A stretch of DNA of 64,000 nucleotides from contig NZ_JBNAGK010000013.1 in assembly GCF_049803835.1 (NCBI RefSeq), positions 62,001 to 126,000 on the forward strand, given 5' to 3'. This DNA comes from Pacificoceanicola sp049803835 (GTDB lineage Bacteria; Pseudomonadota; Alphaproteobacteria; Rhodobacterales; Rhodobacteraceae). Made by a program: the position numbers and the translations under genes. Below are positions 1 through 8,758 of this stretch, piece by piece. Below the pieces are notes generated by a model. The model had not been told where the DNA came from. It saw only the letters and a list, made by a program, of their open reading frames with translations, and searched no databases. Numbering within the stretch: position 1 is the first letter of the stretch; every line of letters starts with the position of its first letter.

Positions 1-480
1 CTGCCCGGCGCGATCCGGGCCATCGTCTCAGAAGACGTTCATTCATTCGACGGCACGCGGGTCCTGATCCCGCGTGGCGCGCGTCTCGTGGGGCGTTACC
101 GCTCCGATGTGGCGCTCGCGCAGTCGCGGGTCATGGTAGCCTGGGACCGCATCATCCTGCCCGACAACCAGACCGTGGAGATCAGCGCCTTCGGTGGGGA
201 TGAACTCGGCCGCACCGGCACCACCGGCTTTGTCGATACCCGCTTCGCGCAGCGCTTCGGCTCGGCCGCGCTGATCTCGCTGATCGGGGCCTTGCCTGCA
301 GCCGCGGCGGGACAGATCGAGGATGAGGCTACGGCCGATATTGCGAGCGATGTGGGCACGGACCTACGCGACAGCACCCAAAGCGTGATGCAGGACTATC
401 TCGCGATCCGGCCCGTGATCCATGTCGATCAGGGCACGCGGATCACGGTCATGGTCGACCGCGATCTGGAGATTTTCTGA
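1..480 (+). CDS. virB10: VirB10/TrbI-type T4SS protein, C-terminal part
   Basis: Open from base 1 in frame 1, so the N-terminus lies outside the window. The 159 visible residues carry the VirB10/TrbI C-terminal core: a stretch ending in a GTRVLIPRG-like turn, then an alternating beta pattern (LVGRY, VMVAWDRI, VEISAFGGD), an AAAAG-rich helical segment that would be the outer-membrane antenna region, and a closing beta strand (GTRITVMVDRDLEIF). In the family VirB10 spans both membranes and joins the inner-membrane ATPases to the outer-membrane core complex. Its stop is one base before the virB11 start, consistent with translational coupling in one virB operon. Confidence 0.85.
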   Translation: MPGAIRAIVSEDVHSFDGTRVLIPRGARLVGRYRSDVALAQSRVMVAWDRIILPDNQTVEISAFGGDELGRTGTTGFVDTRFAQRFGSAALISLIGALPAAAAGQIEDEATADIASDVGTDLRDSTQSVMQDYLAIRPVIHVDQGTRITVMVDRDLEIF

Positions 481-481
481 T

Positions 482-1516
482 ATGGCGGCAAGCTATCTCG
501 AAGCCTCGCTCGACCGGCTGGGCGCGCCCGTGCAACGGGACGACACGATCGAGATCTGCATCAACCCCGATGGTCGGGTCTGGGGCGAGTTCCAGGGCGA
601 TCATTTCATGCGGGGTCTTGGCACGCCGCTGACGCAGACCGAGATCAAGGACCTCGGCAATCAGATCGCCTCGGCCGCCTCGACCACGCTCAGCCAGAAG
701 AAACCCATCGTCTCGGTCTCGATCCTCTACCGGGCTCGTCCGATCCGGGCGCAGGTGATCCAGCCTCCTGCCGTCGAGGGCGGCTTCTCCATCTCGCTAC
801 GGTTCTTCTCCTCCCTGCCACTGGAGGCCATCAAGCTTGGCTTCCTCTATGGCAAGGAGCGCAGCCTCGATGGTCTGCGCCGCGAACGGAACGCCGCGCT
901 GCGCAATGTGGTGGCCTCCGGCGATATCGACGCCGCCTTGCGGTTTTGTGTCGAGAACAAGCTCAACATGATCGTTTCAGGCGGCACCTCGACCGGCAAG
1001 ACAGTCGCGGCGCGCAAGATCCTTTCGCTGATCCCACCCGAGGAGCGGATCATCACCATTGAGGAGGCGGCGGAACTGCGCCCTGAACAGCCGAATGCCG
1101 TGACGCTGATTGCGGACCGGGACACGGATGCCCGCAGCGCCGATGTGCTTCTGGCCTCGACCCTGCGCATGCGGCCCGACCGGATCGTGCTGGGCGAGGT
1201 CCGTGGTCGCGAGGCCATGACCTTTCTCGAGGCAATCAACACCGGCCATGGCGGCTCGCTCACCACGCTCCATGCCGAGACCCCGCAACTGGCGGTCCGC
1301 CGCCTCGCCATCGCCGCGCTCAAGACCGATGTCCCGATGACCTATGTCGACATGGTCGACTACATCGAGGGCTCCATCGACGTGATCATCCAGGCCGGTC
1401 GCCATGACGGCGCCCGCGGCATCACCGAGTTCTTCCTGCCGGGGCAGGCAAGACATCCAGATCAGAACACTGCCGGAACCGGGGGCACAAAGCGCCCTGC
1501 GGTTGCCGTCGAATGA
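482..1516 (+). CDS. virB11: VirB11 secretion ATPase
   Basis: This 344-residue protein matches the usual VirB11 length. It has Walker A GGTSTGKT (about residues 167-174), an Asp/Glu box around IITIEEAAELR, a Walker B region near RPDRIVLGEVRG and a His box GHGGSLTTLHA, in the order typical of hexameric traffic ATPases of type IV secretion. It powers pilus assembly and DNA transfer at the inner membrane. The start at 482 was chosen because it follows the virB10 stop directly; the longer reading frame from 422 overlaps virB10. The final codons overlap the upstream leader of the next gene. Confidence 0.92.
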   Translation: MAASYLEASLDRLGAPVQRDDTIEICINPDGRVWGEFQGDHFMRGLGTPLTQTEIKDLGNQIASAASTTLSQKKPIVSVSILYRARPIRAQVIQPPAVEGGFSISLRFFSSLPLEAIKLGFLYGKERSLDGLRRERNAALRNVVASGDIDAALRFCVENKLNMIVSGGTSTGKTVAARKILSLIPPEERIITIEEAAELRPEQPNAVTLIADRDTDARSADVLLASTLRMRPDRIVLGEVRGREAMTFLEAINTGHGGSLTTLHAETPQLAVRRLAIAALKTDVPMTYVDMVDYIEGSIDVIIQAGRHDGARGITEFFLPGQARHPDQNTAGTGGTKRPAVAVE

Positions 1517-1533
1517 CCCGAAAGGATAACCCC

Positions 1534-1953
1534 ATGCGCAAGATCACCCTCGCCGCAGCTGTGGCCCTGTTGGCCGCGCCGCTCGCGGCCCAGACCTCGC
1601 CTCAGGTCACGAATGATCTCACCGTGACCGTCACGCCCCAACAGTACCGGATCTGCAACGACCGGCCCGCACGGCCGACCTGGATGGATGAAGTCCACCC
1701 GCGCGAGGCCTACAAGGCGCTAACGTTGATGCGGCTTTACGAGTTGCGGTCCTGGGAGGCGATCAAGGAAACTGGCGACTGCGGCTGTGATGTCCGCTTC
1801 CCGTCATGGGATGCAACCTCAGCCGAATACGAGGAACGGTTCGCGACAAGCACGCAGGCGGAGCACACTCAGGCCCAATTGGCCCTCCGCACCGAACAGA
1901 ACCAGATCGCCCGCGACGTCCAGGATACCTGTGAAGCGCAAGGCAACTGGTAA
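1534..1953 (+). CDS. secreted small protein of the virB operon
   Basis: This 139-residue protein starts with a clear signal peptide (MRKITLAAAVALLAAPLAAQ), so it is exported. The mature part is polar, with cysteines at ICNDRP, DCGCDV and TCEAQ that could form disulfides in the periplasm. The start at 1534 has an AAAGGAT ribosome site just upstream; an upstream in-frame ATG at 1513 overlaps the virB11 stop and would put charged residues before the signal peptide. It lies between virB11 and virB6 and overlaps virB6 by one base, so it probably serves the secretion channel, as minor VirB5- or VirB7-like components do. I do not recognise the exact family. Confidence 0.8.
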   Translation: MRKITLAAAVALLAAPLAAQTSPQVTNDLTVTVTPQQYRICNDRPARPTWMDEVHPREAYKALTLMRLYELRSWEAIKETGDCGCDVRFPSWDATSAEYEERFATSTQAEHTQAQLALRTEQNQIARDVQDTCEAQGNW

Positions 1954-2978
1954 TGAGCATCGTCAGCTGGATGGTCGGAACCGCCGACGGCTTCCTTGCC
2001 GATGCGGCCGAGTCCCAGTTCGGGGCTGTGGCCAGCAATACCGGCACGATCGTCCTGCTGATGGTCACGCTCTCGCTGATCGGCGTCTGCATCAACATGG
2101 CCTTCCAGTTCCGCAGCATGGATGGAGCCAGCTTCTTCTGGTACCTGATCAAGCTGATGCTGATAGGGCTCTTCGCCTTCAACTGGGCCAACTTCAACGC
2201 GGTCGCCAACGCCGTCATCGGCGGGCTCGACTACGTCGCCGGGGCCCTGATCTCCTCTGTCGGCGGCGGCGGGGCAGGAGCCACCTACTTCGCAGGCGAG
2301 TTCGACCGGCTGATCATAGAGTTCAGCCAATATCTGAACGCGATCGGCAACAACCTGAACTGGATGACCGGCGCGATCCTCGGCGGCATCGGCCTGGTGC
2401 TCCTGAGCCTCCTTGGTTTCATGACCGGCATCGTCCTCATCTTCGCCAAGATGATGCTGACCCTGATGCTCGGCCTCGCGCCGATCATGATCGCGCTGTC
2501 GCTCTTCGATGCGACCAAGGATTTCTTCCACAGATGGGTCTCGACCACCATCAGCTACGCCTTCTACCCCATCGTCATCGCCGCCATGTTCTCGACCGTT
2601 GTCGGCATGGCGAATTCGCTTCTGGCGCAGCTGGGAGACCCGAACTCAGCGACCAACATCGGCTCGCTGGTGCCGTTCTTCGTGATGGTGTTCCTGGCCA
2701 AGGGCTTCGTCGCGGCGACGCCGCTGATCGTGCGGGGGATCTCTGGGAACCTGATGGTGGCTGCGGCGCCTGCGATCGTCAGTGGGTCTGCAGGGGTCCT
2801 GCGGGGGTTGGCAAACACCTCTGGTGTGCAGGGCAGGGCGCGGATCGGTGCGCTCACGACAGGTGAAGCGATCGGCCGAGGGGCGGTGCAGGCTCCTGCT
2901 GCGGTAAAGAGCGCCGCGGCGACGGCAAGCGCGCAGGTGGTCAGGATGGCGGAGAGGGCAAAGCGGCTGGCTGGTTGA
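1953..2978 (+). CDS. virB6: VirB6/TrbL inner-membrane channel protein
   Basis: This 341-residue polytopic membrane protein has several long hydrophobic segments: TIVLLMVTLSLIGVCINMAF, FFWYLIKLMLIGLFAF, GGIGLVLLSLLGFMTGIVLI, MLTLMLGLAPIMIALSLF and a C-terminal one near VPFFVMVFLAKG. A glycine/alanine-rich loop lies in the middle and a basic hydrophilic tail at the end. This is the VirB6/TrbL pattern, the inner-membrane part of the DNA translocation channel. Its start overlaps the previous stop (TAATG), so it is coupled. It is the last virB gene before the catabolic cargo; 547 bases without a gene follow. Confidence 0.88.
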   Translation: MSIVSWMVGTADGFLADAAESQFGAVASNTGTIVLLMVTLSLIGVCINMAFQFRSMDGASFFWYLIKLMLIGLFAFNWANFNAVANAVIGGLDYVAGALISSVGGGGAGATYFAGEFDRLIIEFSQYLNAIGNNLNWMTGAILGGIGLVLLSLLGFMTGIVLIFAKMMLTLMLGLAPIMIALSLFDATKDFFHRWVSTTISYAFYPIVIAAMFSTVVGMANSLLAQLGDPNSATNIGSLVPFFVMVFLAKGFVAATPLIVRGISGNLMVAAAPAIVSGSAGVLRGLANTSGVQGRARIGALTTGEAIGRGAVQAPAAVKSAAATASAQVVRMAERAKRLAG

Positions 2979-3464
2979 AGCCAGAAGCGAGTGCCGCTCC
3001 CGTGATGGATGGTGGCGATTGAAGCGCGATTTCAATACTTTGCCGAATGCCGTGTGCAGCACGTGTTCATGTTTCGATCACGCAATTTCGTACCGTATAG
3101 TGCTCATTTCGGTTAGTCATGTTTGATGCAGTATAATTTCGTTTCCCAATTGTGATATCGAGGACCAGCCGAACTGCGCCGTCACAGACTGCGATGGAAA
3201 CGCATTCTTCGCCAAACTCATGAGAGTCCATCCTAGTCAGGAGTTGGAGCCTCCGGCAAATCAGGCACCGTTCCAACTACCGCAGACGGTTCACTGAGGT
3301 CCGGAACTCTCCGCTAGAAGAGACGGGCTTGCAATACCGTGCGATTTTTCTAGCGTCGGATTGCCGGTGGTATTGGTTCGCATGGCCACCGGAAAGCCCG
3401 CGCCAATTGCAATCACCGTGTAGCCATGACCTTGGACTCCACGGCACAAAATTGCGACCGTGAA
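2979..3464 (+). other. gene-free left flank of the cargo
   Basis: No convincing gene is seen between the virB6 stop and the creatinase 3' end. The middle (about 3060-3180) is visibly more AT-rich than the surroundings. A 69-codon minus-strand reading frame at 3067-3276 has no recognisable motif or ribosome site. This stretch should contain the left junction between the transfer backbone and the catabolic cargo. I looked for a direct repeat shared with the right flank (21407-21763) and found none of useful length. Confidence 0.6.
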
Positions 3465-3489
3465 GACCAGCGCCGAAATGGCGCTGGTC
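3465..3489 (-). terminator. hairpin downstream of creatinase
   Basis: A perfect 10-bp inverted repeat (GACCAGCGCC / GGCGCTGGTC) with a 5-base loop lies 36 bases past the creatinase stop. It is followed on the minus strand only by a short pyrimidine stretch (TTTTG about 15 bases later), so it is a plausible but imperfect intrinsic terminator. Confidence 0.55.
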
Positions 3490-3525
3490 GTGGCAATCAT
3501 GTTCGCCATCGAGATGGCGCTGGCC

Positions 3526-4758
3526 CTAGTTCTTGATGACATTGTGCTCAGGGCCGTAAGGGAAGCCGGTGATGTTCTCGACCGTGTGGTCTTCACCGAT
3601 AACCAGGATGTCATGTTCGCGGTAACCGCCGGCACCCGGTTGCCCCTCCGGGATCATCACCATCGGCTCCATGGAGACGACCATGCCGGGCTTGAGCACG
3701 GTGTCGATATCCTCACGCAACTCGACTCCGGCCTCGCGGCCGTAGTAGTGGCTCAGAACACCGAAGCTGTGACCGTAGCCGAACGACCGGTATTTCAGCA
3801 GATCCCATTCGCGATACATCTCGTTGAGCTCGATCGCGATGTCCATGCAGCGCGCGCCGGGCTTGATCAACTCGAGACCACGCTCGTGGACCTTCACGTT
3901 CTTCTCCCAGATGTCGAGGCTGGCATCGTCCACGTGATCGCAGAACAGGGTGCGTTCCAGCGCCGTGTAGTAGCCGAAGATCATCGGGAAGGTGTTGAGC
4001 GACAGGATCTCGCCCGACTGAACCTTCTTGTTGGTGACGGGGTTGTGCGCGCCGTCGGTGTTGATGCCGGACTGGAACCAGGTCCAGGTGTCCATGAGTT
4101 CCACGAAGGGGAAGGAATTGGCGATCTCGCGGATCATCGCGTTGGTGCCGGCGATGGCCACTTCATGCTCGGGAACGCCTGCCTTCACGGCCGCGGCGAC
4201 AGCGGCCCCGCCCACGTCGGCGACGCGCGCGCCTTCCTTGATCAACTTGATCTCTTCGGCGGACTTGATCGTCCGCATCCACATGGCAGGCTTGCCGATG
4301 TCGACGAACTCGACGCCGGGCAGGGCGTCCTGCAGAAGCTGACGATACTCGAGCGAGACATGGTCGAACTCTATGCCGATGCGCTTGGCGCCCGGCGTCA
4401 GCTGCTGGATCGCGCGATAGAAGTTGTCGCGACGCCAGTCCGTGTAGGTGATGTTGTTGCCGAAGCTCCGGCGGAAGGGCTGGCCGCCGTCGATCCCGGC
4501 GGAAATCGTGGTGGCATTCTTCTGGTCGATGACCATGCCGTATTTGCGGCCGAAGTAGCAGTAGAGCCAACCGCTGTAATAGTTGATGCAGTGATACGAC
4601 GTGAAGAGCGCCGCATCGACGTCGTTACTGGCCATCCAATCGCGCAACTCGTTCTGGCGACGGGCCATTTCGGCATCCGAGAAAGGCGAGAACTCCTTCT
4701 CGCCGTTGTGCCATTCCATGACGTGGAGCATGTCAGCGACGTGGTTGTTGCCGTCCAT
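3526..4758 (-). CDS. creatinase (creatine amidinohydrolase)
   Basis: Creatinase hydrolyses creatine to sarcosine and urea in the cytoplasm. The 410-residue protein has the family's two-domain pita-bread fold length and follows the Pseudomonas creatinase sequence closely over its whole length as I recall it: FTSYHCINYYSGWLYCYFGR, then ISAGIDGGQPFRR, TDWRRDNF, the MDTWTWFQSGINTDGAHNPVT block, the RSFGYGHSFGVLSHYYGREAG block and a C-terminal AGGYREHDIL. The conserved histidines in GAHNPVT and GYGHSFG sit at the expected catalytic places. It is transcribed away from the LysR gene and stands alone on the minus strand; the other pathway genes lie to the right. An M24 aminopeptidase is the alternative, but the creatine-site blocks argue against it. 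Confidence 0.93.
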   Translation of the reverse strand: MDGNNHVADMLHVMEWHNGEKEFSPFSDAEMARRQNELRDWMASNDVDAALFTSYHCINYYSGWLYCYFGRKYGMVIDQKNATTISAGIDGGQPFRRSFGNNITYTDWRRDNFYRAIQQLTPGAKRIGIEFDHVSLEYRQLLQDALPGVEFVDIGKPAMWMRTIKSAEEIKLIKEGARVADVGGAAVAAAVKAGVPEHEVAIAGTNAMIREIANSFPFVELMDTWTWFQSGINTDGAHNPVTNKKVQSGEILSLNTFPMIFGYYTALERTLFCDHVDDASLDIWEKNVKVHERGLELIKPGARCMDIAIELNEMYREWDLLKYRSFGYGHSFGVLSHYYGREAGVELREDIDTVLKPGMVVSMEPMVMIPEGQPGAGGYREHDILVIGEDHTVENITGFPYGPEHNVIKN

Positions 4759-4872
4759 CTTGAAGATCCTTCCTGCTTGCGGTGTTCTTCCGTCCGTAGC
4801 AGCGCGGGATCGCGACGAAAAATTAATTGAAATGATGCGACCATAAGGATTACAAATTCACAGCGCTTGCCG

Positions 4873-5769
4873 TCATCCCGCCCGCGTGCGGGTCGGCAGG
4901 CGGAATGTCGAAACCTCGTCCGTGATCTGTTCGATCAGTCTGAGCGCGGCATCCGACATCTTCACATGCTTGTAGAACAGCCCGACATGGAGTTTCGAAA
5001 GCTGCGGGAATCCGTCACTCGGCGTGAGGATGCGCATCCCGGGCAGCAGCGTCTTCTTGGTCAGGGCGGTAACGCCCATGCCGTGCAGGACCGCCTTCTG
5101 GAGGGCGGACACCCCAAGGCTCTCGAAAGACACGCGCCAGTCCCGGCCTTCGGAATTCAGCGCGTCGATCATGCGCTTGCGATAGGGGCAGCCCTGGGGA
5201 TGGGCGATGATCTTCAGCGGTTTGTCAGGATCGATCCGGTGGTCGCGGGCGCAGGCCCAGACCGGGCGTTCGGACCAATAGATAGAGACATGCGGGGCGG
5301 GCATCGTGTCTGTGACGGCGATCGTCATGTCGAGATCGTCGACATGAAGGGCCGACAGGAGCTTTCTGCTCCAGTCGCAGCGGATGTCCAGCAGGACGGC
5401 GGGATTGTCGGCAGAGAACCGCGCGATGATGCTTTGGAAGTAGTCGATCGAGTAGTCCACCGGCAGGCCGATCCTGAGCGTCCCCAGAAAGGCCGCCTGC
5501 TGCAGGTTGGCGACGGCGCGATCGTTGAGGCGCAGGATCTCGCGCGCATAGCCCAGCAGCGTCTGCCCTTCCGGCGTCAGCTCGATCTGCTTGCCGTGGA
5601 TCTCGACCAGCTTGCTGCCCGCAATTTCTTCCAGGCGCTTGATCTGCAGCGATATCGCCGGCTGCGTCCGGCCCAGAACGCTCCCGGTCTCCGTATAGCT
5701 GCGCAAGTCGGCGACGGTCACGAAGGTCCGCAGCAAGTCCGTTTGCAGGTTGGTAAATCGGCGCATCAT
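4873..5769 (-). CDS. LysR-type regulator of the creatinine genes
   Basis: This 298-residue protein has an N-terminal winged helix-turn-helix (LLRTFVTVADLRSYTETGSVLGRTQPAISLQIKRLEE, about residues 10-45) followed by a LysR substrate-binding domain. The ATG at 5769 was chosen because AAGGA lies six bases upstream; the reading frame extends two codons further to a TTG. It is divergent from creatininase and upstream of creatinase on the same strand, so it probably senses creatinine, creatine or a product. A near-perfect dyad directly in front of its start codon (5770-5795) suggests that it binds there and represses itself while controlling creatininase. Confidence 0.9.
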   Translation of the reverse strand: MMRRFTNLQTDLLRTFVTVADLRSYTETGSVLGRTQPAISLQIKRLEEIAGSKLVEIHGKQIELTPEGQTLLGYAREILRLNDRAVANLQQAAFLGTLRIGLPVDYSIDYFQSIIARFSADNPAVLLDIRCDWSRKLLSALHVDDLDMTIAVTDTMPAPHVSIYWSERPVWACARDHRIDPDKPLKIIAHPQGCPYRKRMIDALNSEGRDWRVSFESLGVSALQKAVLHGMGVTALTKKTLLPGMRILTPSDGFPQLSKLHVGLFYKHVKMSDAALRLIEQITDEVSTFRLPTRTRAG

Positions 5770-5795
5770 TAACAATCCTTATTCAAGTATTGTTA
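5770..5795. promoter_or_regulatory. dyad operator between LysR gene and creatininase
   Basis: A 26-bp dyad lies in the 91-bp divergent intergenic region: TAACAAT at 5770-5776 and ATTGTTA at 5789-5795, with inner CTT/AAG arms around ATTC and only one mismatched pair. It abuts the LysR ATG. LysR proteins usually bind AT-rich interrupted dyads of this kind upstream of the gene they activate. The assignment rests on shape and position only. Confidence 0.65.
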
Positions 5796-5860
5796 CTATG
5801 AATTTCTGCGGAAAGGCAAGGTGCCCTAGGGTCTGACGATCTTCAGATGCAGGGGGTGCA

Positions 5861-6664
5861 ATGCCACATTCTACCGTCTTTGCCGCCGAAATGCCTTGGC
5901 CCGACTACCAGAAGCGGGTTCAGGGGGGCGAGGTGCCTGTCCTGATCCCGCTCGGGTCGATGGAACAGCACGGGCATCACATGCCCATGCATGTCGATGT
6001 GTTGCTGCCGACCGAGTTCGCGCGACGCGCCGCCGAAAAGGTCGGCGCCCTCGTCGCGCCACCGTTCACATATGGATACAAGTCGCACCAGAAGTCGGGC
6101 GGCGGGAACTTCTTCCCGGGCACGACCAGCCTCGATGGGGCGAGCCTGGTGAACGCGCTCAAGGACGTGGTCAAGGAATTCGTCCGGCATGGCGTGCGCA
6201 ACCTGTGCATCGTCAACGGGCATTTCGAGAATTCGTGGTTCATCACCGAAGCCATCGACCTCGCCCTGCGCGAACTGGGCTGGGGCGGCATCCACGACGT
6301 CAAGGTCGTGGTCCTGTCCTACTGGGATTTCGTGGATCAGGCCTCGATCGACAAGCTCTACCCTGACGGCTTTCTGGGGTGGGACATCGAACATGGCGGC
6401 GTTCTGGAAACGTCGCTGATGCTGCGTCTGCACCCCGACCTAGTGTCCCTAAAGGACGCGGTCGAACACGCGCCTGCGACTTTCCCGCCCTATGACGTCT
6501 ATCCCGCCAAGCCCGACTGGACGCCGGCCAGCGGCACGCTGTCCTCGCCCAAGGACGCGACCGCCGAGAAAGGCGATATCCTGCTGGAAGTCTGCACCAG
6601 GGGAATCGTCCAGGCGCTGCGAGCCGAGTTCGGCAAGGCGGCCGCGCTGGCGAATGCAAGCTGA
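5861..6664 (+). CDS. creatininase (creatinine amidohydrolase)
   Basis: This enzyme opens the creatinine ring to give creatine, the first step of the cargo pathway. The 267 residues match the usual length, and the metal ligands are where Pseudomonas creatininase has them, shifted by one: E35 and H37 in SMEQHGHH, D46 in MHVDVLLP, and H121 and E123 in NGHFENS. GYKSHQKSGGGNFFPGTTSLDGA and FLGWDIEHGGVLETSLML are further family blocks. A GGGGG ribosome site precedes the ATG. It heads the plus-strand transport operon, with the solute-binding protein gene 42 bases downstream. Confidence 0.94.
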   Translation: MPHSTVFAAEMPWPDYQKRVQGGEVPVLIPLGSMEQHGHHMPMHVDVLLPTEFARRAAEKVGALVAPPFTYGYKSHQKSGGGNFFPGTTSLDGASLVNALKDVVKEFVRHGVRNLCIVNGHFENSWFITEAIDLALRELGWGGIHDVKVVVLSYWDFVDQASIDKLYPDGFLGWDIEHGGVLETSLMLRLHPDLVSLKDAVEHAPATFPPYDVYPAKPDWTPASGTLSSPKDATAEKGDILLEVCTRGIVQALRAEFGKAAALANAS

Positions 6665-6706
6665 CCCGACCGCCAAGAAAAACGAATTCCAACAAGGAGA
6701 AACCCC

Positions 6707-7825
6707 GTGTCCCACCACCTGATCCGCCCCAGCCGCCGTAGCCTGTTGAAGATGACGGGCGCCGCGGCGCTGGCCACACCCTTCCTTTCCATTCGTGCCG
6801 CCGCACAGACCACCGAACTGTCGATGCTCGCATGGTATGGTCATGCCGAGCCCGACATCGTCGGTGAGTTCGAAGAGGCCAATAACGTCAAATTCGTGCC
6901 GAAATACTATACCGGCGGCGACAACATGCTGGGCCTGATTGCCCAGTCGCCGCGCGGAACCTTCGATGTGATCCTCTCGGACGGCGAATACGTGCAGCAG
7001 CTCAACGCCGCGGGCTATATCGAGGAACTCGACCCCGCTGACTATGCCTTCGACGACTTCTTTCCCGAGTTCCAGAAATTCCCCGGCCACTGGCAGGACG
7101 ACAAGCTCTTCTCGGTCATCACGCGGTTCGGCTTCCTCGGGGTTGCCTACAACACCGACGCCTTCACCGAGGCTGAAGCTTCCAGCTACGATCTTTTTGC
7201 CGACGACCGCCTGACCGGCAAGCTGGGCCATTTCGACTGGCACCTGCCCAACCTGGGCCAGATGAGCCTGCATGTCGGCAATGCCTCACCCTATGACATC
7301 GACGAGGCGGCCTGGGAAAAGGTTCAGGAGCACACCATGGGCCTGCGTCGCCAGGCCGGGGGCTTCTTCGACTACGGCGGGACGTTCTCGTCGCTCGATA
7401 GCGGTCAGATGCTGGCCTTTGCCGGGATCGGCGACTGGATCACCGGCGCGCTCGAAAAGAACGGCAGCCCCGTGCGCAGCGTCATCCCCGAGCAGGGTGG
7501 CCTGCAATGGACGGAGAGCTTTTCGATCGGCAAGGGCTCACGCAACCCCGACATGGCCCGGAAGTGGATCCAGTACATCACCTCGCCTGAAGGCCAGGCG
7601 AAATCGGCCAACATGGCCGCCTACCCGGCAATCATCCCGTCGCAGGCGGGCTGGCGAGTCCTGAACGAGACCGACCCGGCCGAAGCGCAGCGCCAGAACA
7701 TGGTCCTGGGCCAGCGCAACGCGATGGACATGATCCGCGAAGGGCTGATCCAGTACCGTCAGCTTCCGGTTCAGCAGAGCCTCGAGGACTGGAACGATTT
7801 CTGGTCCGACTACAAGGGCGCCTGA
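6707..7825 (+). CDS. ABC transporter solute-binding protein, PotD-like
   Basis: This 372-residue periplasmic binding protein starts with GTG after a strong AAGGAGA site. Its leader has a twin-arginine motif (SRRSLLKMTG) followed by AALATPFL and an AAA cleavage region, so Tat export is likely. The mature protein resembles the polyamine/PotD class (DVILSDGEYVQQLNAAGYIEELD, GVAYNTDAF, a C-terminal RKWIQYITSPEGQAKSA helix). From the position between creatininase and two permeases I infer that it binds creatinine, creatine or a related guanidino compound. A strong hairpin follows it. Confidence 0.9.
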   Translation: MSHHLIRPSRRSLLKMTGAAALATPFLSIRAAAQTTELSMLAWYGHAEPDIVGEFEEANNVKFVPKYYTGGDNMLGLIAQSPRGTFDVILSDGEYVQQLNAAGYIEELDPADYAFDDFFPEFQKFPGHWQDDKLFSVITRFGFLGVAYNTDAFTEAEASSYDLFADDRLTGKLGHFDWHLPNLGQMSLHVGNASPYDIDEAAWEKVQEHTMGLRRQAGGFFDYGGTFSSLDSGQMLAFAGIGDWITGALEKNGSPVRSVIPEQGGLQWTESFSIGKGSRNPDMARKWIQYITSPEGQAKSANMAAYPAIIPSQAGWRVLNETDPAEAQRQNMVLGQRNAMDMIREGLIQYRQLPVQQSLEDWNDFWSDYKGA

Positions 7826-7833
7826 CGCGCGGT

Positions 7834-7870
7834 CCTGTAGGAGCGCGTGCGTGACCCGCGCTCCTACAGG
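7834..7870 (+). terminator. hairpin between binding protein and permease
   Basis: A perfect 14-bp inverted repeat (CCTGTAGGAGCGCG at 7834-7847, complement at 7857-7870) has a 9-base loop. There is no T-tract, so it is more likely an RNA-stabilising or partly terminating hairpin that raises binding-protein output relative to the permeases, as is common in ABC operons. Confidence 0.75.
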
Positions 7871-7900
7871 CTGTACTTTTGCCGAACCATGGGGTCCGAA

Positions 7901-8758
7901 ATGACCAAGCGACCGACACCGTTTTCCCTGATCCTAGCGATGCCCTTGCTCGTTTGGCAGCTGGTCTTCTTTCTGTTTCCGCTGCTTTTTCTCGTCGCGA
8001 TCAGTTTCTGGACAGTCCGCAACTTCCAGATGACGCCGGACCTGAACTTCGGCAACTGGGAACGCGTTTTGACCCGCGGCGTGTTCTGGGACGCGTATTT
8101 CCGGACCTTTCTACTGGCCACCGCGGCCGCAGCCATCACCAGCATCATTGCCTTTCCGGCGTCTTACGCGATCTCGTTCAAGATGAGCGAGACAGCCAAG
8201 CGCTGGATGGTCTTCATCCTGATCATCCCGTTCTTCACCAGCTATCTTGTCCGTGTCTATTCGCTCCAGGTGTTCCTGTCCGATGCGGGGATTGTGAACG
8301 CGGCACTTGGATTTCTGGGGCTTGGGCCCTTCAGCATGCTGAACAACACCTTCGGCGTTCTGGCGGGGATGGTCACGCTGACCCTGCCGCTGGTCATCCT
8401 GCTCCAGACCTTCAGCCTGAATTTCGTCAACCGCGATCTGATCGAGGCCGCGCACAACCTGCGCTGCGGGCGTCTGCGGACGGTCTTCGCGGTGATCGTG
8501 CCATCGGCCAAGGTGGGCCTGGTCATCGCGGCGCTTTTCGCCTTCATCCTCAGCTTCGGCGATTTCGTGAGCCCGCTCTATCTGGGCGGCGGCAACCCTC
8601 CGACTTTGTCGATCATGATCACCGATTTCACCAAGTCAGGGCAGCAATGGCCCCGGGCCGCGGTCGTTGCGATCATGATGATCGTCACGCTGCTTACCGT
8701 GGCCTTCGCGGCCGTCTCATACGCCTACAGGGAGCGGGGGAAGCAGGATGGGCAATGA
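7901..8758 (+). CDS. ABC transporter permease 1, PotB-like
   Basis: This 285-residue inner-membrane protein has six likely transmembrane segments, beginning with LILAMPLLVWQLVFFLFPLLFLVAI. The cytoplasmic EAA loop (IEAAHNLRCGRLRTVFAVIVPSA) contacts the ATPase. I chose the ATG at 7901, just before the first hydrophobic segment; an in-frame ATG at 7889 is also possible. It overlaps the second permease by 11 bases. Together they form the channel for the solute delivered by the binding protein upstream. Confidence 0.9.
   Translation: MTKRPTPFSLILAMPLLVWQLVFFLFPLLFLVAISFWTVRNFQMTPDLNFGNWERVLTRGVFWDAYFRTFLLATAAAAITSIIAFPASYAISFKMSETAKRWMVFILIIPFFTSYLVRVYSLQVFLSDAGIVNAALGFLGLGPFSMLNNTFGVLAGMVTLTLPLVILLQTFSLNFVNRDLIEAAHNLRCGRLRTVFAVIVPSAKVGLVIAALFAFILSFGDFVSPLYLGGGNPPTLSIMITDFTKSGQQWPRAAVVAIMMIVTLLTVAFAAVSYAYRERGKQDGQ

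Noticed and set aside
3067..3276. 69-codon minus-strand gene in the left flank
   Set aside because: No ribosome site, no motif, in an AT-rich intergenic stretch; kept only as unassigned sequence.
3460..4830. 456-codon plus-strand frame opposite creatinase
   Set aside because: It mirrors creatinase codon for codon on the other strand, a GC-rich antisense shadow, with no family resemblance.
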